Of a stretch of DNA of 64,000 nt, positions 9,041-18,378 are shown piece by piece. Below the pieces are notes generated by a model. It saw only the letters and a list, made by a program, of their open reading frames with translations. It searched no databases and was not told where the DNA came from. The translations under genes and the position numbers were made by a program. Origin of the DNA: CAVTLG01 sp963735495 (GTDB lineage Bacteria; Chloroflexota; Ktedonobacteria; Ktedonobacterales; Ktedonobacteraceae); contig CAVTLG010000014.1 of NCBI GenBank assembly GCA_963735495.1, forward strand, positions 310,001-374,000, given 5' to 3'. Each line of letters opens with the position of its first letter. The first letter of the stretch is position 1.

Positions 9041-9910
9041 TCAGTCTTTCGTGGCGACTATCTGCAACCATGTGCGGGGGATTGTCGTGAGTCCGAGTTC
9101 TTGTCCTGCCTGATAGACAGCAGTTTCCAGCGCTTTGGCTCCATATGCCAGTGGCACACCTGGTAATGCGCCTTCGATGAAGAGCCAGTACTGCCCCAGG
9201 TCCCGCCAGGCATCCAGTGACATGTCGGCATTTCTCCATTCGGTCTCGACTCCGTGGAAATCGCACTGCTTGAGCAGATTGACATAGTCTGTGGGTGTCA
9301 GCCATTGCATGGCCATGGCTTTGGCTTCACGTGACAGGTGAGCATCAGGATGTTCTTTTTTCAGCCAACCAACGGCCCGCCGTGTCCATAGACGATAGAA
9401 GCGCTCCGTGCCTGGCACGTAGGTGCCCTCATAAAACGCACTATTGCAGCCAAAGATGCCACCGGGCGCGAGAATGGCCGCGATTTGTTGGAAGGCTGTG
9501 AGCTTGTCTGGAACGAGGTGAATAGCGTTGCAGAAAAATGCGGCGTCAACGTTCTGTACAAGACTGGGTAGATCGGTTGCCTCTCCCTGAATGAACTCTG
9601 CCTGGATGGTTGTGCCCATCTCCTCCATACCTTTTTGGGCGCGGCGCAAGGCTTCTGCTGATGGATCGACTCCGATCAGGCGCGTCTGGCGTAGTTGTCC
9701 CTGTTGCGCTAATTCTTCAGCGATCAGGCGTGTAACAGCACCTGTGCCGCAGGCCATATCGACGATGGTGACGACTGCGTCGTTGGAGCGGGCTGCCAGA
9801 TGCTTCAATGCCTGTTGGACGAGCGCACGGTTCACTTCTGTGTAAAAGGGATGCGCGGCAAATGGTTCAAACGTATAGAGATTGGTTTCATCTGTTTCAA
9901 TAAGACCCAT
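9041..9910 (-). CDS. Class I SAM-dependent methyltransferase
   Basis: A 289-residue Rossmann-fold methyltransferase. Motif I is VDMACGTGAVTRLI, the acidic residue closing strand 2 is in LIGVDPSAEAL, and motif III lies near AILAPGGIFGCNSAF. The C-terminal part (YRLWTRRAVGWLKKEHP onward) is an added cap that probably holds the acceptor substrate, which cannot be named. ATG 9910 is preceded by AAGGAGGG at ideal distance; a GTG at 9928 is less likely. Transcribed alone. Confidence 0.85.
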   Translation of the reverse strand: MGLIETDETNLYTFEPFAAHPFYTEVNRALVQQALKHLAARSNDAVVTIVDMACGTGAVTRLIAEELAQQGQLRQTRLIGVDPSAEALRRAQKGMEEMGTTIQAEFIQGEATDLPSLVQNVDAAFFCNAIHLVPDKLTAFQQIAAILAPGGIFGCNSAFYEGTYVPGTERFYRLWTRRAVGWLKKEHPDAHLSREAKAMAMQWLTPTDYVNLLKQCDFHGVETEWRNADMSLDAWRDLGQYWLFIEGALPGVPLAYGAKALETAVYQAGQELGLTTIPRTWLQIVATKD

Positions 9911-10042
9911 GAGTGAGCCCTCCTTCACTTATAATTTCTGCTATAAGATTAGAGAGGGCTCACGCTTGTCTTTGTTTCATCAATTTTTGGGAGTCTTGTC
10001 TTTGCGAAAGTAAGGTTTGTATGGGGTTATCGCTCTCGCACT

Positions 10043-10810
10043 TTACATATGCATGGACAGGCCGCCATCCACGGCCAGAATCTGTCCGGTGATGTAGCTG
10101 GCATCGGGTGAGCAGAGAAAGCCAATGGCCGCTGCGATCTCTTCTGTTGAGCCAAAGCGACCAAGCGGTGTGGAATCAAGCATATATTTGCGTTGTTGTT
10201 CGGTGGTGCTGGAGGTGAGTTCGGTTGGCACGAAGCCAGGGGCGACGGCGTTTGCGGTAATATTGCGGCTAGCCATTTCGCGTGCGGTGCTGAGCGTCAA
10301 TGAGATAATAGCCGCCTTTGAGGCTCCATAGTTCGCCTGCCCCGCTGGTCCTAGCAAGCCTGCGATTGATGCTACATTCACGATGCGGCCCCAGCGTGCT
10401 TTCATCATGCCCCGTAGCGCGGCCCTGGTGCAGAGGAACGCGGCGCGCAGATTGGTATCCATGACCTGTTCAAAATCGGCGAGTGACATCTGGATGATCA
10501 GTTTATCACGCGTGATCCCTGCGTTATTGACGAGAATGGCGATGGGTCCCAGCGTTTGTGTGCTTTCGCTAAAAAGGCGTGTGACTTCTTCTTCCTGGCT
10601 CACATCGGCTTTGATGGCGATGCAGCGTCTGCCCAATGCCTCAATGCTTGCCCGGGCCTCTTCTGCGGCCTGGCTGTTACTACGATAATTAATCACAATA
10701 TCGGCTCCGGCCTTTGCCAATCTTTCGGCGGCGGCGCGACCTATGCCCTGGCTGCTGCCGGTCACTAACGCGATTTTCCCGGCCAATGGAAGTTGGTATT
10801 CATGTGTCAT
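10043..10810 (-). CDS. fabG: Short-chain dehydrogenase, 3-oxoacyl-ACP reductase-like
   Basis: NAD(P)H-dependent SDR of 255 residues. The cofactor motif is TGSSQGIG, the structural motif is NNAG, and the catalytic Ser-Tyr-Lys are in NVASIAG and QANYGASKAA. The end, ITGQILAVDGGLSMHM, is typical of FabG-like reductases. ATG 10810 is preceded by AGAGGA at seven bases and is preferred over the in-frame start at 10828. It is isolated from other fatty-acid genes, so a specialised reductase is as likely as the housekeeping enzyme. Confidence 0.85.
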   Translation of the reverse strand: MTHEYQLPLAGKIALVTGSSQGIGRAAAERLAKAGADIVINYRSNSQAAEEARASIEALGRRCIAIKADVSQEEEVTRLFSESTQTLGPIAILVNNAGITRDKLIIQMSLADFEQVMDTNLRAAFLCTRAALRGMMKARWGRIVNVASIAGLLGPAGQANYGASKAAIISLTLSTAREMASRNITANAVAPGFVPTELTSSTTEQQRKYMLDSTPLGRFGSTEEIAAAIGFLCSPDASYITGQILAVDGGLSMHM

Positions 10811-10980
10811 CTCGGTGTCCTCTATCAAAAAAAATATGTTTTTGTTCTGGCTGCTCTAGTATAACACAATATAACTTTCAATTTATACCATGTTTTGCCT
10901 GTATTGCTGGAATAACAGAAATAAGGCGAATTTACTACATGTCAGGCCATATTCCTCTTTCCTGATACATCTTGCCGTTG

Positions 10981-11808
10981 TTAATGCTGATCAACCGGTT
11001 GCAAACTTAAAAATTGTTTATATGGTCGTTTGATAAGTGGCAGCGTGAGATCGTCGGTACTATCAATCCTGGTTGTACTATCGATGATGGCGCTAGAGAG
11101 TTGTTCCGCACTGAGATTGCGTACGTCACGTAGATCAGCCTGCGTGAGTATGGCGTTGTTCAAGTCGGTGACAAGCAGGTTGGCTCCGTGCAGGTTGGCT
11201 CCGTGCAGGTCCGCGTTGGCCAGGTTTGCGCCCGAGAGGTCCGCGCCCGAGAGGTCCGCGCCGCGCAAATTTGCCTCTGAGAGGTCTGTCATATACAAAT
11301 TGGCTTCTGCGAGTTGCGCCTGGCTCAGGTCCATAGACCTCAGGGAACGATGCGCAAGATCGCGTGCTGCGAGATTAGCTCCTTGCAAGCTATCTATGGG
11401 CTTATGCGCTTGTAAGGCTCTCTGCAGCGAGCTATTTTTCTGTGGCAAGGGTATATCTTCGATGCGTGGTAGGTGGGTGAGTATCAGTTCTACTTTTGCT
11501 TTAGCGATAGATGTTTTATACAACTTTAAGAGCTTTTTTGCACGCTCTCTATCGACTGTCTCATGCTTTTGCTTTTCAGCGTAGAGTGCTTCCATCTGTG
11601 CGATAAGCTCTTCTGCTAGCTGAACAATGTAGGTTTCCTGGGCTTCTTTCCACTGCTGGAAATGGACTTCCTGGGCTTGTTCCCATGCCTGTTGTTGTGC
11701 TTGTAGTCGTGCAAGGCGGCGCCACAGCAACAGACAAATCATACTGGCGGCGATGATCACAACCAGAAATAGACCTGTGATGCCACCCATAAGCTCTAAT
11801 GCGGTCAT
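10981..11808 (-). CDS. Membrane-anchored pentapeptide-repeat protein
   Basis: About 275 residues from the ATG at 11808, preceded by TTAGGA. One N-terminal membrane helix (LFLVVIIAASMICLLLW) is followed by a glutamine-rich coiled coil (AQQQAWEQAQEVHFQQWKEA) and then about 17 A(D/N)LXX pentapeptides (ADLSGADLSGANLANADLHG), which fold as a quadrilateral beta helix. The frame extends to 11946, but the extra 46 residues look non-native. Pentapeptide proteins are varied scaffolds and some mimic DNA; here the membrane anchor points to a surface or scaffold role, which is inference. Confidence 0.8.
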   Translation of the reverse strand: MTALELMGGITGLFLVVIIAASMICLLLWRRLARLQAQQQAWEQAQEVHFQQWKEAQETYIVQLAEELIAQMEALYAEKQKHETVDRERAKKLLKLYKTSIAKAKVELILTHLPRIEDIPLPQKNSSLQRALQAHKPIDSLQGANLAARDLAHRSLRSMDLSQAQLAEANLYMTDLSEANLRGADLSGADLSGANLANADLHGANLHGANLLVTDLNNAILTQADLRDVRNLSAEQLSSAIIDSTTRIDSTDDLTLPLIKRPYKQFLSLQPVDQH

Positions 11809-12061
11809 TATTCCTAACCCTCTCTCTGTTCTAACAGCTAGAACGCAAAGCCCGGAAGGGCGGTAACGCGATACTCCTACCAGGGCCAACAGGATATCCT
11901 CAACGTTCTTGTTAGAAATGATCGATGACAGATCTATCGTCTCCAAATGTAGACCCGCTCATCGATAAATATTATAATGGCTTTGTATAGACTATGCTTG
12001 AAGAGATTTTCACAATACGATGCATCCGGTCGCGTACGGTGGCCGTTAAGGGAGTACATTT

Positions 12062-12412
12062 ATGACGCAGTATGATCATCCAACACCAACTTCATTTTTG
12101 CTCGATGAGGAGCAGCGACAACTGATCCTTTCATGGAGTGACGACCATGAGAGCATCCATGGGTGGGAGCGTTTACGCTGGGCCTGCCCCTGCGCCTGGT
12201 GTGCCGGAGAGGGCGGTGTACCTGGTATGTTGCAGAGCAAGCAAAGTCTGAGCGTTGATGAGACGACGCTGGTGAATATTGAACCTGTGGGACGGTATGG
12301 CTTGACGCCGGTCTGGGAAGATGGCCATAAAACAGGGATCTATACCTATGAAAAACTGCGCGCGCTGTGTGAATGCCCGGAATGCAGTAAGAAATACGCC
12401 AGAAAGTCCTGA
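12062..12412 (+). CDS. DUF971 domain protein
   Basis: A 116-residue DUF971 protein, the domain also found at the N terminus of gamma-butyrobetaine hydroxylase and in some Fe-S related proteins. Recognised by LRWACPCAWCAGEGG, IEPVGRYGLTPVWEDGHKTG and IYTYEKLRALC. Two cysteine groups, CPCAWC and CECPEC, could bind a metal, the second being a C-terminal addition. GGGAG precedes the ATG. Confidence 0.85.
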   Translation: MTQYDHPTPTSFLLDEEQRQLILSWSDDHESIHGWERLRWACPCAWCAGEGGVPGMLQSKQSLSVDETTLVNIEPVGRYGLTPVWEDGHKTGIYTYEKLRALCECPECSKKYARKS

Positions 12413-12502
12413 GCTACCATCTGTAAGAAGCGACGTGTAAGGTTGCACACATGTATATGCCTGGTGCCGTGTGTGCGACCCGATGCCCAGCAAGCGCAGG
12501 CA

Positions 12503-12530
12503 TAAACAAAACCACCCGTCGTGGGCGGGT
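12503..12530 (-). terminator. Intrinsic terminator / 3' processing arm of 5S rRNA
   Basis: Directly after the 5S gene on the minus strand, ACCCG and CGGGT pair around CCCACGA and are followed by GGTTTTGTTT, a standard intrinsic terminator. The last 14 bases (12516-12503) are also complementary to 12677-12664 upstream of the gene, so the same DNA may act in precursor processing. Confidence 0.8.
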
Positions 12531-12650
<120 letters not shown>

Positions 12651-12685
12651 GCCTGCACATGCAGGTGGTTTTGTTTACAGGGCAT

Positions 12686-12714
12686 ATACTACTCCATATG
12701 CTCTGCTTTGTCAA
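12686..12714 (-). promoter_or_regulatory. Promoter of the 5S rRNA gene
   Basis: On the minus strand, TTGACA (12714-12709) is separated by exactly 17 bases from TAGTAT (12691-12686). Transcription would start near 12679, just ahead of the 14-base arm TAAACAAAACCACC that pairs with the 3' flank of the 5S RNA. Confidence 0.8.
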
Positions 12715-12741
12715 GCCTTTTTTTCTTAGGATCTTCATCTT

Positions 12742-12831
12742 TCTGGGGGAAAACGTTGGGAAATGGGGTAGGGGCGTGTCCTGGTGACCGCACCAGGGTG
12801 CACGCGAGGTGACGCCCCTACCCCATTTCCC
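12742..12831. repeat. GC-rich palindromic intergenic repeat, copy D
   Basis: Palindrome AAATGGGGTAGGGGCGTGTC ... GGTGACGCCCCTACCCCATT, preceded by CTGGGGGAAAACGTTGGG, matching the flank of copy C. It lies between the 5S promoter and the ferritin-like gene. Confidence 0.82.
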
Positions 12832-12954
12832 CCTCTATGCATGTGTCATATAAATTGATGGATTGTAAGCTACACATATTCCAATAAATAAGTATTTACA
12901 GTTATTGTACAATAAATCTTGTCCAGCATGATTACTAGTACAGGAGGAAAATTT

Positions 12955-13690
12955 ATGTTATCTATCCAGGCATCGCGCCGTGGTCTCTTAAAAGGTGTGC
13001 TCGCCGGGGCCTCGGTGGGAGCTGCTGGCATTGCCGGTATCAGTGTTGTGCCATCGCTGGTGGCGCGAGCGGTTTCACCTGCTGAGGCTGAACTGAAGCC
13101 AATCTCTGTGCAAGATATGCTCAATATCGCACGTACGCTGGAGCGTCTGGCGGTGACGTTCTACAGCCATGCTCTGGCCAACGCTGCTACGCTTGGTCTG
13201 CAAGGCGACGAGGTTGCCTGTCTGCAAGCCGCACTGGTGGAAGAACAAATCCATGAAATTCTTCTTGCGCGATAATGGTGCGCAGCCATTCACCAGCGAG
13301 TTCAGTTTCCCGTATGGACCCCAGACGTTCACCAGTTTAGCGCACTTTATTGAAACGCAGCAGGACCTCGAAGACACTTTTGCGGCGGCTTATCTGGCGG
13401 CTGTGCGGGAATTTGCCTTGCTGAGACAGTCTCGTCTCGCCCAGATAGCTGCCCAGATAGCAACCATTGAGTCAGAGCATCGTGTATTAGGGCGGGCTAT
13501 TTTAGGGCAGGCGCCAGCGGACAATTGGGCTTTCACACCGGTTTTGCTGGCCAGCGTGGCTGATGTGCCGGAGCTGCTGGCAAAAGCTGGCTATCTTGCA
13601 CCGGTCAAGGGCAATGTCTTTATATTTATACCTGTGAGCATCTCATATCCAGATGTCATTTACCGTGCACCTGATATCGTTGGCTCGTAG
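12955..13690 (+). pseudogene. Tat-exported ferritin-like protein gene with a frameshift
   Basis: The first frame (ATG 12955, AGGAGG upstream) encodes a twin-arginine signal (SRRGLLKGVLAGASVGAAG) and the first helix of a ferritin-like bundle, ending EEQIHE at about 13258, after which it runs off to a stop at 13275. The next frame (+1) carries the clear continuation FFLRDNGAQPFTSEFSFPYG through ATIESEHRVLGR to the stop at 13690. One extra base, or two missing, in the GAAATTC at 13256-13262 would explain it. Either a recent pseudogene or a sequencing error. Intact members are secreted di-iron-type proteins of unknown role. Confidence 0.75.
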
Positions 13691-14034
13691 GGAGCACAGC
13701 TTGCTCATCGCGACGAAAGCGGCTGCATAGGTTCTGGACAGCCGCTTGACCATGCCTTGTGTCTGCGCTTTGGCTCCCGCTTTAATCTCCTCAAGCTAGT
13801 CGTGAAAGAACATGGCCCTTTATAACCCTCTTGCCTGCTGTGCGTAATAAGAAAGAAGGACATTCCTATCAACATTTCTCTGTGGGCTTACTGGTTATAT
13901 CTCGCGAAATGGAATGCCGTGGGTTGACTTTTAATAGAAAGCAATGTATATAGATTAGAGCATGTTGGTGATTTTGCACTTTATGCAATATAGCATCATC
14001 TTCTTAAAGGTCGATAGGTAGGAATGAAGCAGGG
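13691..14034. other. Intergenic region with a stem-loop
   Basis: No gene seen. An inverted repeat AAGCGGCTG (13717-13725) / CAGCCGCTT (13739-13747) 26 bp after the ferritin-like gene could end its transcript, though no T run follows. The rest is AT-richer and presumably holds the promoter of the histidine kinase. Confidence 0.5.
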
Positions 14035-15903
14035 GTGTCCTTAAATCTTGTTGTGGCAAGAAAAAATATCGGGAGGACGCTTCATGCTATAAAGAGCATG
14101 GAAGCTGCTACTCAAATGAATAGACAATCAGAGTGGCAAGAGCATCAAGCGGCTCTGACGCAGCTCAATCTATTTAAAGCTGTCTTTTCGTCTATGTTGG
14201 ATGCGGTCGTCGTCTATGATCCTGCGTGGAAGGTTCTGCATATGAACACGGCGGCGCTCACGCTGTTTGAAGTTCGTGCTGAAACGAGCTATGTTGGTAT
14301 GTCCTATGACCAGTTTATGCAATCTTGTGATGTCTTCGATGAGCAACTGCAACCGTATTCATTGGAGCGTATGCAGCGGGTCGCGAGCGGCGAAGAGGGC
14401 ATGTCCGCGAAGACCAGCGATGTGATTGTACGCTTTCCATCTGGACGGGAGCTACAATTAAGTACGAGTTATACGCCTGTCGTCGATCAACAAGGGCAGA
14501 TGAGTGGGCATGTCTGCGTGTTTCGTGATGTCACTGAGCATCGTCAGAAAGAGCGCCATATCCAGTCGGTGCTCAATTCTTTGTTGCACCTGGTTGATGT
14601 CCTGGAAGATCTGCCGGGACAAATTGACGCTTCCGTGTTTGAAGCCGCGTCCTTTACCGTACCGGAGGTCAGTGCGGCGGTACAACATTTCGTTGAGTTG
14701 GTGGCCCAGACGCTGAATTGTCAACGCGTATTGCTGATCGCTGTAGATGTGGCCACGCAGCATTTTCAGCTTGTCGCCTCTGGCGGCCTCACACCTGCGC
14801 AAAAAGAGCACTATGATAAAAATACCAGCCCGTACACGGTCTTTGATTATATGAATGCTGAGACCATTGCTCGTCTCCAGGCTAACGAGCCTGTTGTGAT
14901 CTCGCATGCACACTTTGTAACGCTCCCTGCCGGTCAAACGCCGGAATTGCTGCCACTCAGTACGCTACTGTCTCCCATTGTCGTTGATAACCGTCTGATT
15001 GGTGGTTTTGTCATCTCCGGCCACGGCGCTCATGGTGATACCCATACAAAGGAAGAAATTGCCCTGGTGAGAGCCGTCGCCAAGCTTGTTTTGCAGTTTG
15101 TTGGGCATGTGTGTTTGCTGAAAAAATGGGTTGAGACGCAGGCCAATGAGCTTATGTTGCAAGAAACCAATCGTCGTTTCAACGAATTCTTGAGCCTTGC
15201 CAGCCACGAGTTGAAGACGCCCCTGACGACCATCATGGGCAATATGCAATTAGCGCTACGGCGCTTACAGACGTTGCAGCAATCGACTGAGATGTCTCCT
15301 GCTCAGTTCAACGAAAGCATCGAACGTGTTCAGCGTCCCCTGACGTATGCGGTTCAGCGAGCGGTGAGCCAGGATAGGCTGATTAGTGATCTGCTGGACG
15401 CTTCGCGCATCCAGGCCGATAGGCTCGCCTTGCACATCAAGCCGTGTAACCTTGCGGAGGTTGTGCGGGACGTGGTGGCTAATCAGCAAGTGCAGACGCC
15501 CAATTGTACGCTGCGCCTGGAGATAGGGAGTGCTGAGGATGCTGTGTCGGTTGTCGCAGATGCTGAACGTATTGGGCAAGTTGTCAATAACTATATAACC
15601 AACGCGTTCAAATATGCGCCTGCTGGTCGGCCAGTAATCGTGCGATTGACCGTGGAGGATACCCGTGCCCGCGTCTCGGTGCTTGACGAGGGACCAGGCA
15701 TAGCATCCGATGAGCATACGCGTATCTGGGAGCGTTTCTATCGTGTCAAGGATGTTGGTGTGAAAAATGGTCATGATCTGAGCCTGGGCCTGGGCCTGTA
15801 TCTCTGTAAGAGAATCGTTGAGCTGCATAACGGAGAAGTTGGTGTACACAGCGTGCCTGCCGCTGGTGCGACGTTCTGGTTTACTCTCCCTCTCGCTCGG
15901 TAG
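14035..15903 (+). CDS. Hybrid-sensor histidine kinase, PAS-GAF-HisKA-HATPase
   Basis: A 622-residue soluble sensor kinase without membrane segments. Domains in order: PAS (about 45-165, FSSMLDAVVVYDPAWKVLHM, closing VCVFRDVTEHR), GAF (about 210-360), HisKA with the phosphoacceptor His390 in SLASHELKTPL, and HATPase (NNYITNAFKYAP, DEGPGIASDE, LGLGLYLCKRIVE). The GTG at 14035 gives the longest frame; ATG 14098 is an alternative. A GGGAGG-ATG-CTA-TAA mini-frame at 14071-14092 lies just before that ATG. No response regulator is adjacent, so the partner is unknown. Confidence 0.88.
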   Translation: MSLNLVVARKNIGRTLHAIKSMEAATQMNRQSEWQEHQAALTQLNLFKAVFSSMLDAVVVYDPAWKVLHMNTAALTLFEVRAETSYVGMSYDQFMQSCDVFDEQLQPYSLERMQRVASGEEGMSAKTSDVIVRFPSGRELQLSTSYTPVVDQQGQMSGHVCVFRDVTEHRQKERHIQSVLNSLLHLVDVLEDLPGQIDASVFEAASFTVPEVSAAVQHFVELVAQTLNCQRVLLIAVDVATQHFQLVASGGLTPAQKEHYDKNTSPYTVFDYMNAETIARLQANEPVVISHAHFVTLPAGQTPELLPLSTLLSPIVVDNRLIGGFVISGHGAHGDTHTKEEIALVRAVAKLVLQFVGHVCLLKKWVETQANELMLQETNRRFNEFLSLASHELKTPLTTIMGNMQLALRRLQTLQQSTEMSPAQFNESIERVQRPLTYAVQRAVSQDRLISDLLDASRIQADRLALHIKPCNLAEVVRDVVANQQVQTPNCTLRLEIGSAEDAVSVVADAERIGQVVNNYITNAFKYAPAGRPVIVRLTVEDTRARVSVLDEGPGIASDEHTRIWERFYRVKDVGVKNGHDLSLGLGLYLCKRIVELHNGEVGVHSVPAAGATFWFTLPLAR

Positions 15904-16049
15904 GATGCCTGGGATATCTGTAAAAACTCTCTTCATTCAATTGGCTGTACCGGCTACAGCAGCATTGGTGCTTGTATCTTATTGAGTTTTCTGTGACAAT
16001 GAAGCAGAGCAATTTTTTCTCTTCTTGATTGAACCGGAAAGGAGTCCCA

Positions 16050-16904
16050 ATGCCTCTAGCCGCACTTGGCATTGTTCTCTTTGCAGCAGTCTTCCATGCG
16101 GGATGGAATCTGTTAGTAAAACAAGCCAAAAACAAGCAGGTGTTCTTAATGTGGTCAACGTTGTGCAGCCTGACCTGCTTTTCGGCATTGTTCTTTCTTC
16201 CACCACTCCCAACCCAGGCGTGGCCGTTTGTGCTCTTGAGTGCATGCGCGGAAGCGTTGTATTTTATTTCTCTTGCCTGGGCTTATACGCTTGGTGATTT
16301 TTCTCTGGTGTACCCAATTGTGCGCGGAGCCGCACCCATACTCCTCACGCTCTGGGCTACGCTTTTTCTGAAGCAGGCTCCCAGCGCCTATGGCTTGCTC
16401 GGTATCTTTTTACTGGTGATTGGTTTAATGATCGTAGGAGCAGGAGCATCCTGGAAAATGCTCGCTGCCACAAAATTGAGTTTTCCAGGTATTGCTGTTG
16501 CTCTGCTTACCGCACTCTGTATCTCCATTTATAGCACGATTGATGGTGCGGCAGTGCATTTCGTTGATCCCTTGACCTATGCAAGCTGGCTCTTTGGGCT
16601 TTCTGCGCTTTTCTCAGCTCCATTTATCTTATGGCGTTATGGGACGAAGTTGGCCGCTCTTGAGTTGCAAGAGAACTGGCCGCGCATTCTCCTGGTTGGT
16701 TTTCTGCTTGTCATCACCTATGGAGCGGTGCTCTTTGCTTACTCCCTGGGACCTGTCAGCTATGTTGGTTCTGTGCGAGAGGCCAGCATTGTCTTTGGGG
16801 CACTGTTGGGCTGGCGTTTTCTGGGCGAAGAGCTGGGATTGACAAGAACGATTGGTGCCGTACTTATCTTCGCGGGAATTATTGTGATTGCTGTGCTGGG
16901 ATAA
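16050..16904 (+). CDS. EamA/DMT-family transporter
   Basis: A 284-residue inner-membrane protein with ten hydrophobic helices in two EamA halves (ALGIVLFAAVFHAGWNLLVK and PGIAVALLTALCISIYSTID). The family exports amino acids, nucleotide precursors or drugs; the substrate is not predictable. ATG 16050 is chosen because AAAGGAG lies six bases upstream; a TTG at 16029 extends the frame. Confidence 0.88.
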   Translation: MPLAALGIVLFAAVFHAGWNLLVKQAKNKQVFLMWSTLCSLTCFSALFFLPPLPTQAWPFVLLSACAEALYFISLAWAYTLGDFSLVYPIVRGAAPILLTLWATLFLKQAPSAYGLLGIFLLVIGLMIVGAGASWKMLAATKLSFPGIAVALLTALCISIYSTIDGAAVHFVDPLTYASWLFGLSALFSAPFILWRYGTKLAALELQENWPRILLVGFLLVITYGAVLFAYSLGPVSYVGSVREASIVFGALLGWRFLGEELGLTRTIGAVLIFAGIIVIAVLG

Positions 16905-16908
16905 CAGC

Positions 16909-16930
16909 GACACAATCCCTTGCGGTTGTC
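16909..16930. repeat. Solo copy of the CCCTTGCGGTTGTC hairpin repeat
   Basis: GACACAATCCCTTGCGGTTG, immediately after the transporter stop, matches the core of the tandem repeat at 55706-55880. It forms the same small GACAA.CC/GGTTGTC hairpin. Confidence 0.6.
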
Positions 16931-16950
16931 CGGGTTGGGCTATCGCTCTT

Positions 16951-17112
16951 GCATTAGGAACAATCCTCTCACAGCATACTGCAGATAGTAATTCGGGACG
17001 CGCCTATCAGCAATTGGTGGCGGCGTTCCCTACCCGGGAGGTGGTGCGGGATGCCGCGACCGATCAGGTTGCCGAGGCAATCAAATGTGGCGGATTGGCG
17101 AATGTTAAAATG
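16951..17112 (+). pseudogene. Decayed endonuclease III fragment
   Basis: An internal fragment reading GTILSQHTADSNSGRAYQQL, then VAAFPTREVVRDAATDQVAE and GGLANVK. It matches residues about 38-90 of the intact nth at 22673 with many substitutions, then stops matching at about 17112. Start, catalytic helix-hairpin-helix and Fe-S cluster regions are absent, so it cannot be functional. The divergence suggests an old duplication or an independently acquired copy. Confidence 0.8.
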
Positions 17113-17157
17113 GAAAGCGTGCCTACCAGATTTGGAAAAAGGCGGCTGGAAACGTGA

Positions 17158-17664
17158 TAACCATATTTACTATGGATAACAGGTACTGACCGCCCACTTC
17201 ATCTTTTTCGTCAGAAAAACACCGAGAGATCTACTTCACTACCACCCTAGTGGGTCAAACCGGGGATTGAGTATCCATGAGCCAGCGTTGCTACCGACCC
17301 TCCGAGTCGTCGCAGACGTGCCCGCTCACGTCGGCGTCGTCGCTTGCCTCCGCTCCCAGGGAGTGCGCGTCTTAAGGGCGATTTCTGATAACGCCAGGAA
17401 GCTACTGCAAAACAGCAAGATTTTACTAGTCAGTTTTCCTTGAGAACGCTATCATGGAGCAAGGCAGAGCAACGACGATGAGGGAACGCTTTTTAAAGGT
17501 CATCAATTGAGCCAAAAACATGAGCTGAAATCGAATTGTTTGGCTGAGAGGAATTTGAGCCGAAAGAAATTGGGCTGAAGCAGGGATCGGATTTCTGCCC
17601 ATCAGACGATGAAGAAAAGACCCTTCCCCTCACAGTGAGAGGTACCAGGGCTTTCCTTCTTATA
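17158..17664. other. Gene-free stretch between nth fragment and TIR-bounded element
   Basis: No supported gene. A short minus-strand frame near 17270-17420 ends ARLRRLGGSVATLAHGYSIP and could be the tail of a lost gene, but I cannot assign it. The region lies beside other degenerate sequence and looks like decayed accessory DNA. Confidence 0.4.
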
Positions 17665-17775
17665 CTAGTACTACAGCGGTAACTAGCAATTTGGCATCTT
17701 TGAATGCCCTTCACAGGCCGTTGTATCAAATGGAGTCTGATGAGCCATTGAGCTTACTTACCACTGTAGTACTAG
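17665..17775. mobile_element. 111-bp element with 18-bp terminal inverted repeats (MITE-like)
   Basis: CTAGTACTACAGCGGTAA (17665-17682) and TTACCACTGTAGTACTAG (17758-17775) are inverted copies with one mismatch. The 75-bp interior encodes nothing. It ends directly at the ribosome site AAGGAG of the downstream gene. The size and terminal structure fit a miniature inverted-repeat element; a large regulatory cruciform is the alternative. No target duplication is obvious. Confidence 0.6.
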
Positions 17776-18378
17776 AAGGAGAAATATAAAATGCCACGCC
17801 GTTATAATGGAGAGTCAAGCAGTAGTGGTGGAGCAGGAGATCGTAGAAACGACAGAACTCATAGAGACAATCAAGATCGTGGAAACGAACGGAATCAGGA
17901 GGCCTTTCGCAGAGAATTGTATAGACCACCACGGGGAAGTCGCACTCCACACGGGAGCGGGGATGATAGGCGTCGGGCAATATACTACACAGAGCCAACC
18001 AGTGATTCACACGAGAGCGATACTAGGCGTCGGGCAATATATTACACAGAGCCAACCAGCGATTCACACGAGAGCGATACTAGGCGTCAGGCAATGTACG
18101 ACATAGATCAAACCAGTCAAAATGACGCCGGTAATAGAAGCAGTGGAAGCGACTCTGCTCTGCAGCAGGATCTGCAGGCGTTGTACGTAGATCCAGAGCT
18201 TTTAGATCAATATACTCCTCCGAATGCGATACCACGGGAGGGGCAGGGGCCCCAGCGAGACGAGCTAACTTATGAGCGTCACGAAGTATATGACTCTTCA
18301 GATCCGCGTGGGCAGCCCTATGACATGGCGCTTAGTGCATTCGAAAATAACCCGTACGCAAATTTCCATGCCGCTTTG

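Noticed and set aside
11030..11584. 184-codon plus-strand frame rich in Arg, Ser and Ala
   Set aside because: Antisense of the pentapeptide repeat region; the repeat creates the open frame.
15265..15936. 223-codon minus-strand frame
   Set aside because: Shadow of the HisKA/HATPase region of the PAS-GAF kinase.
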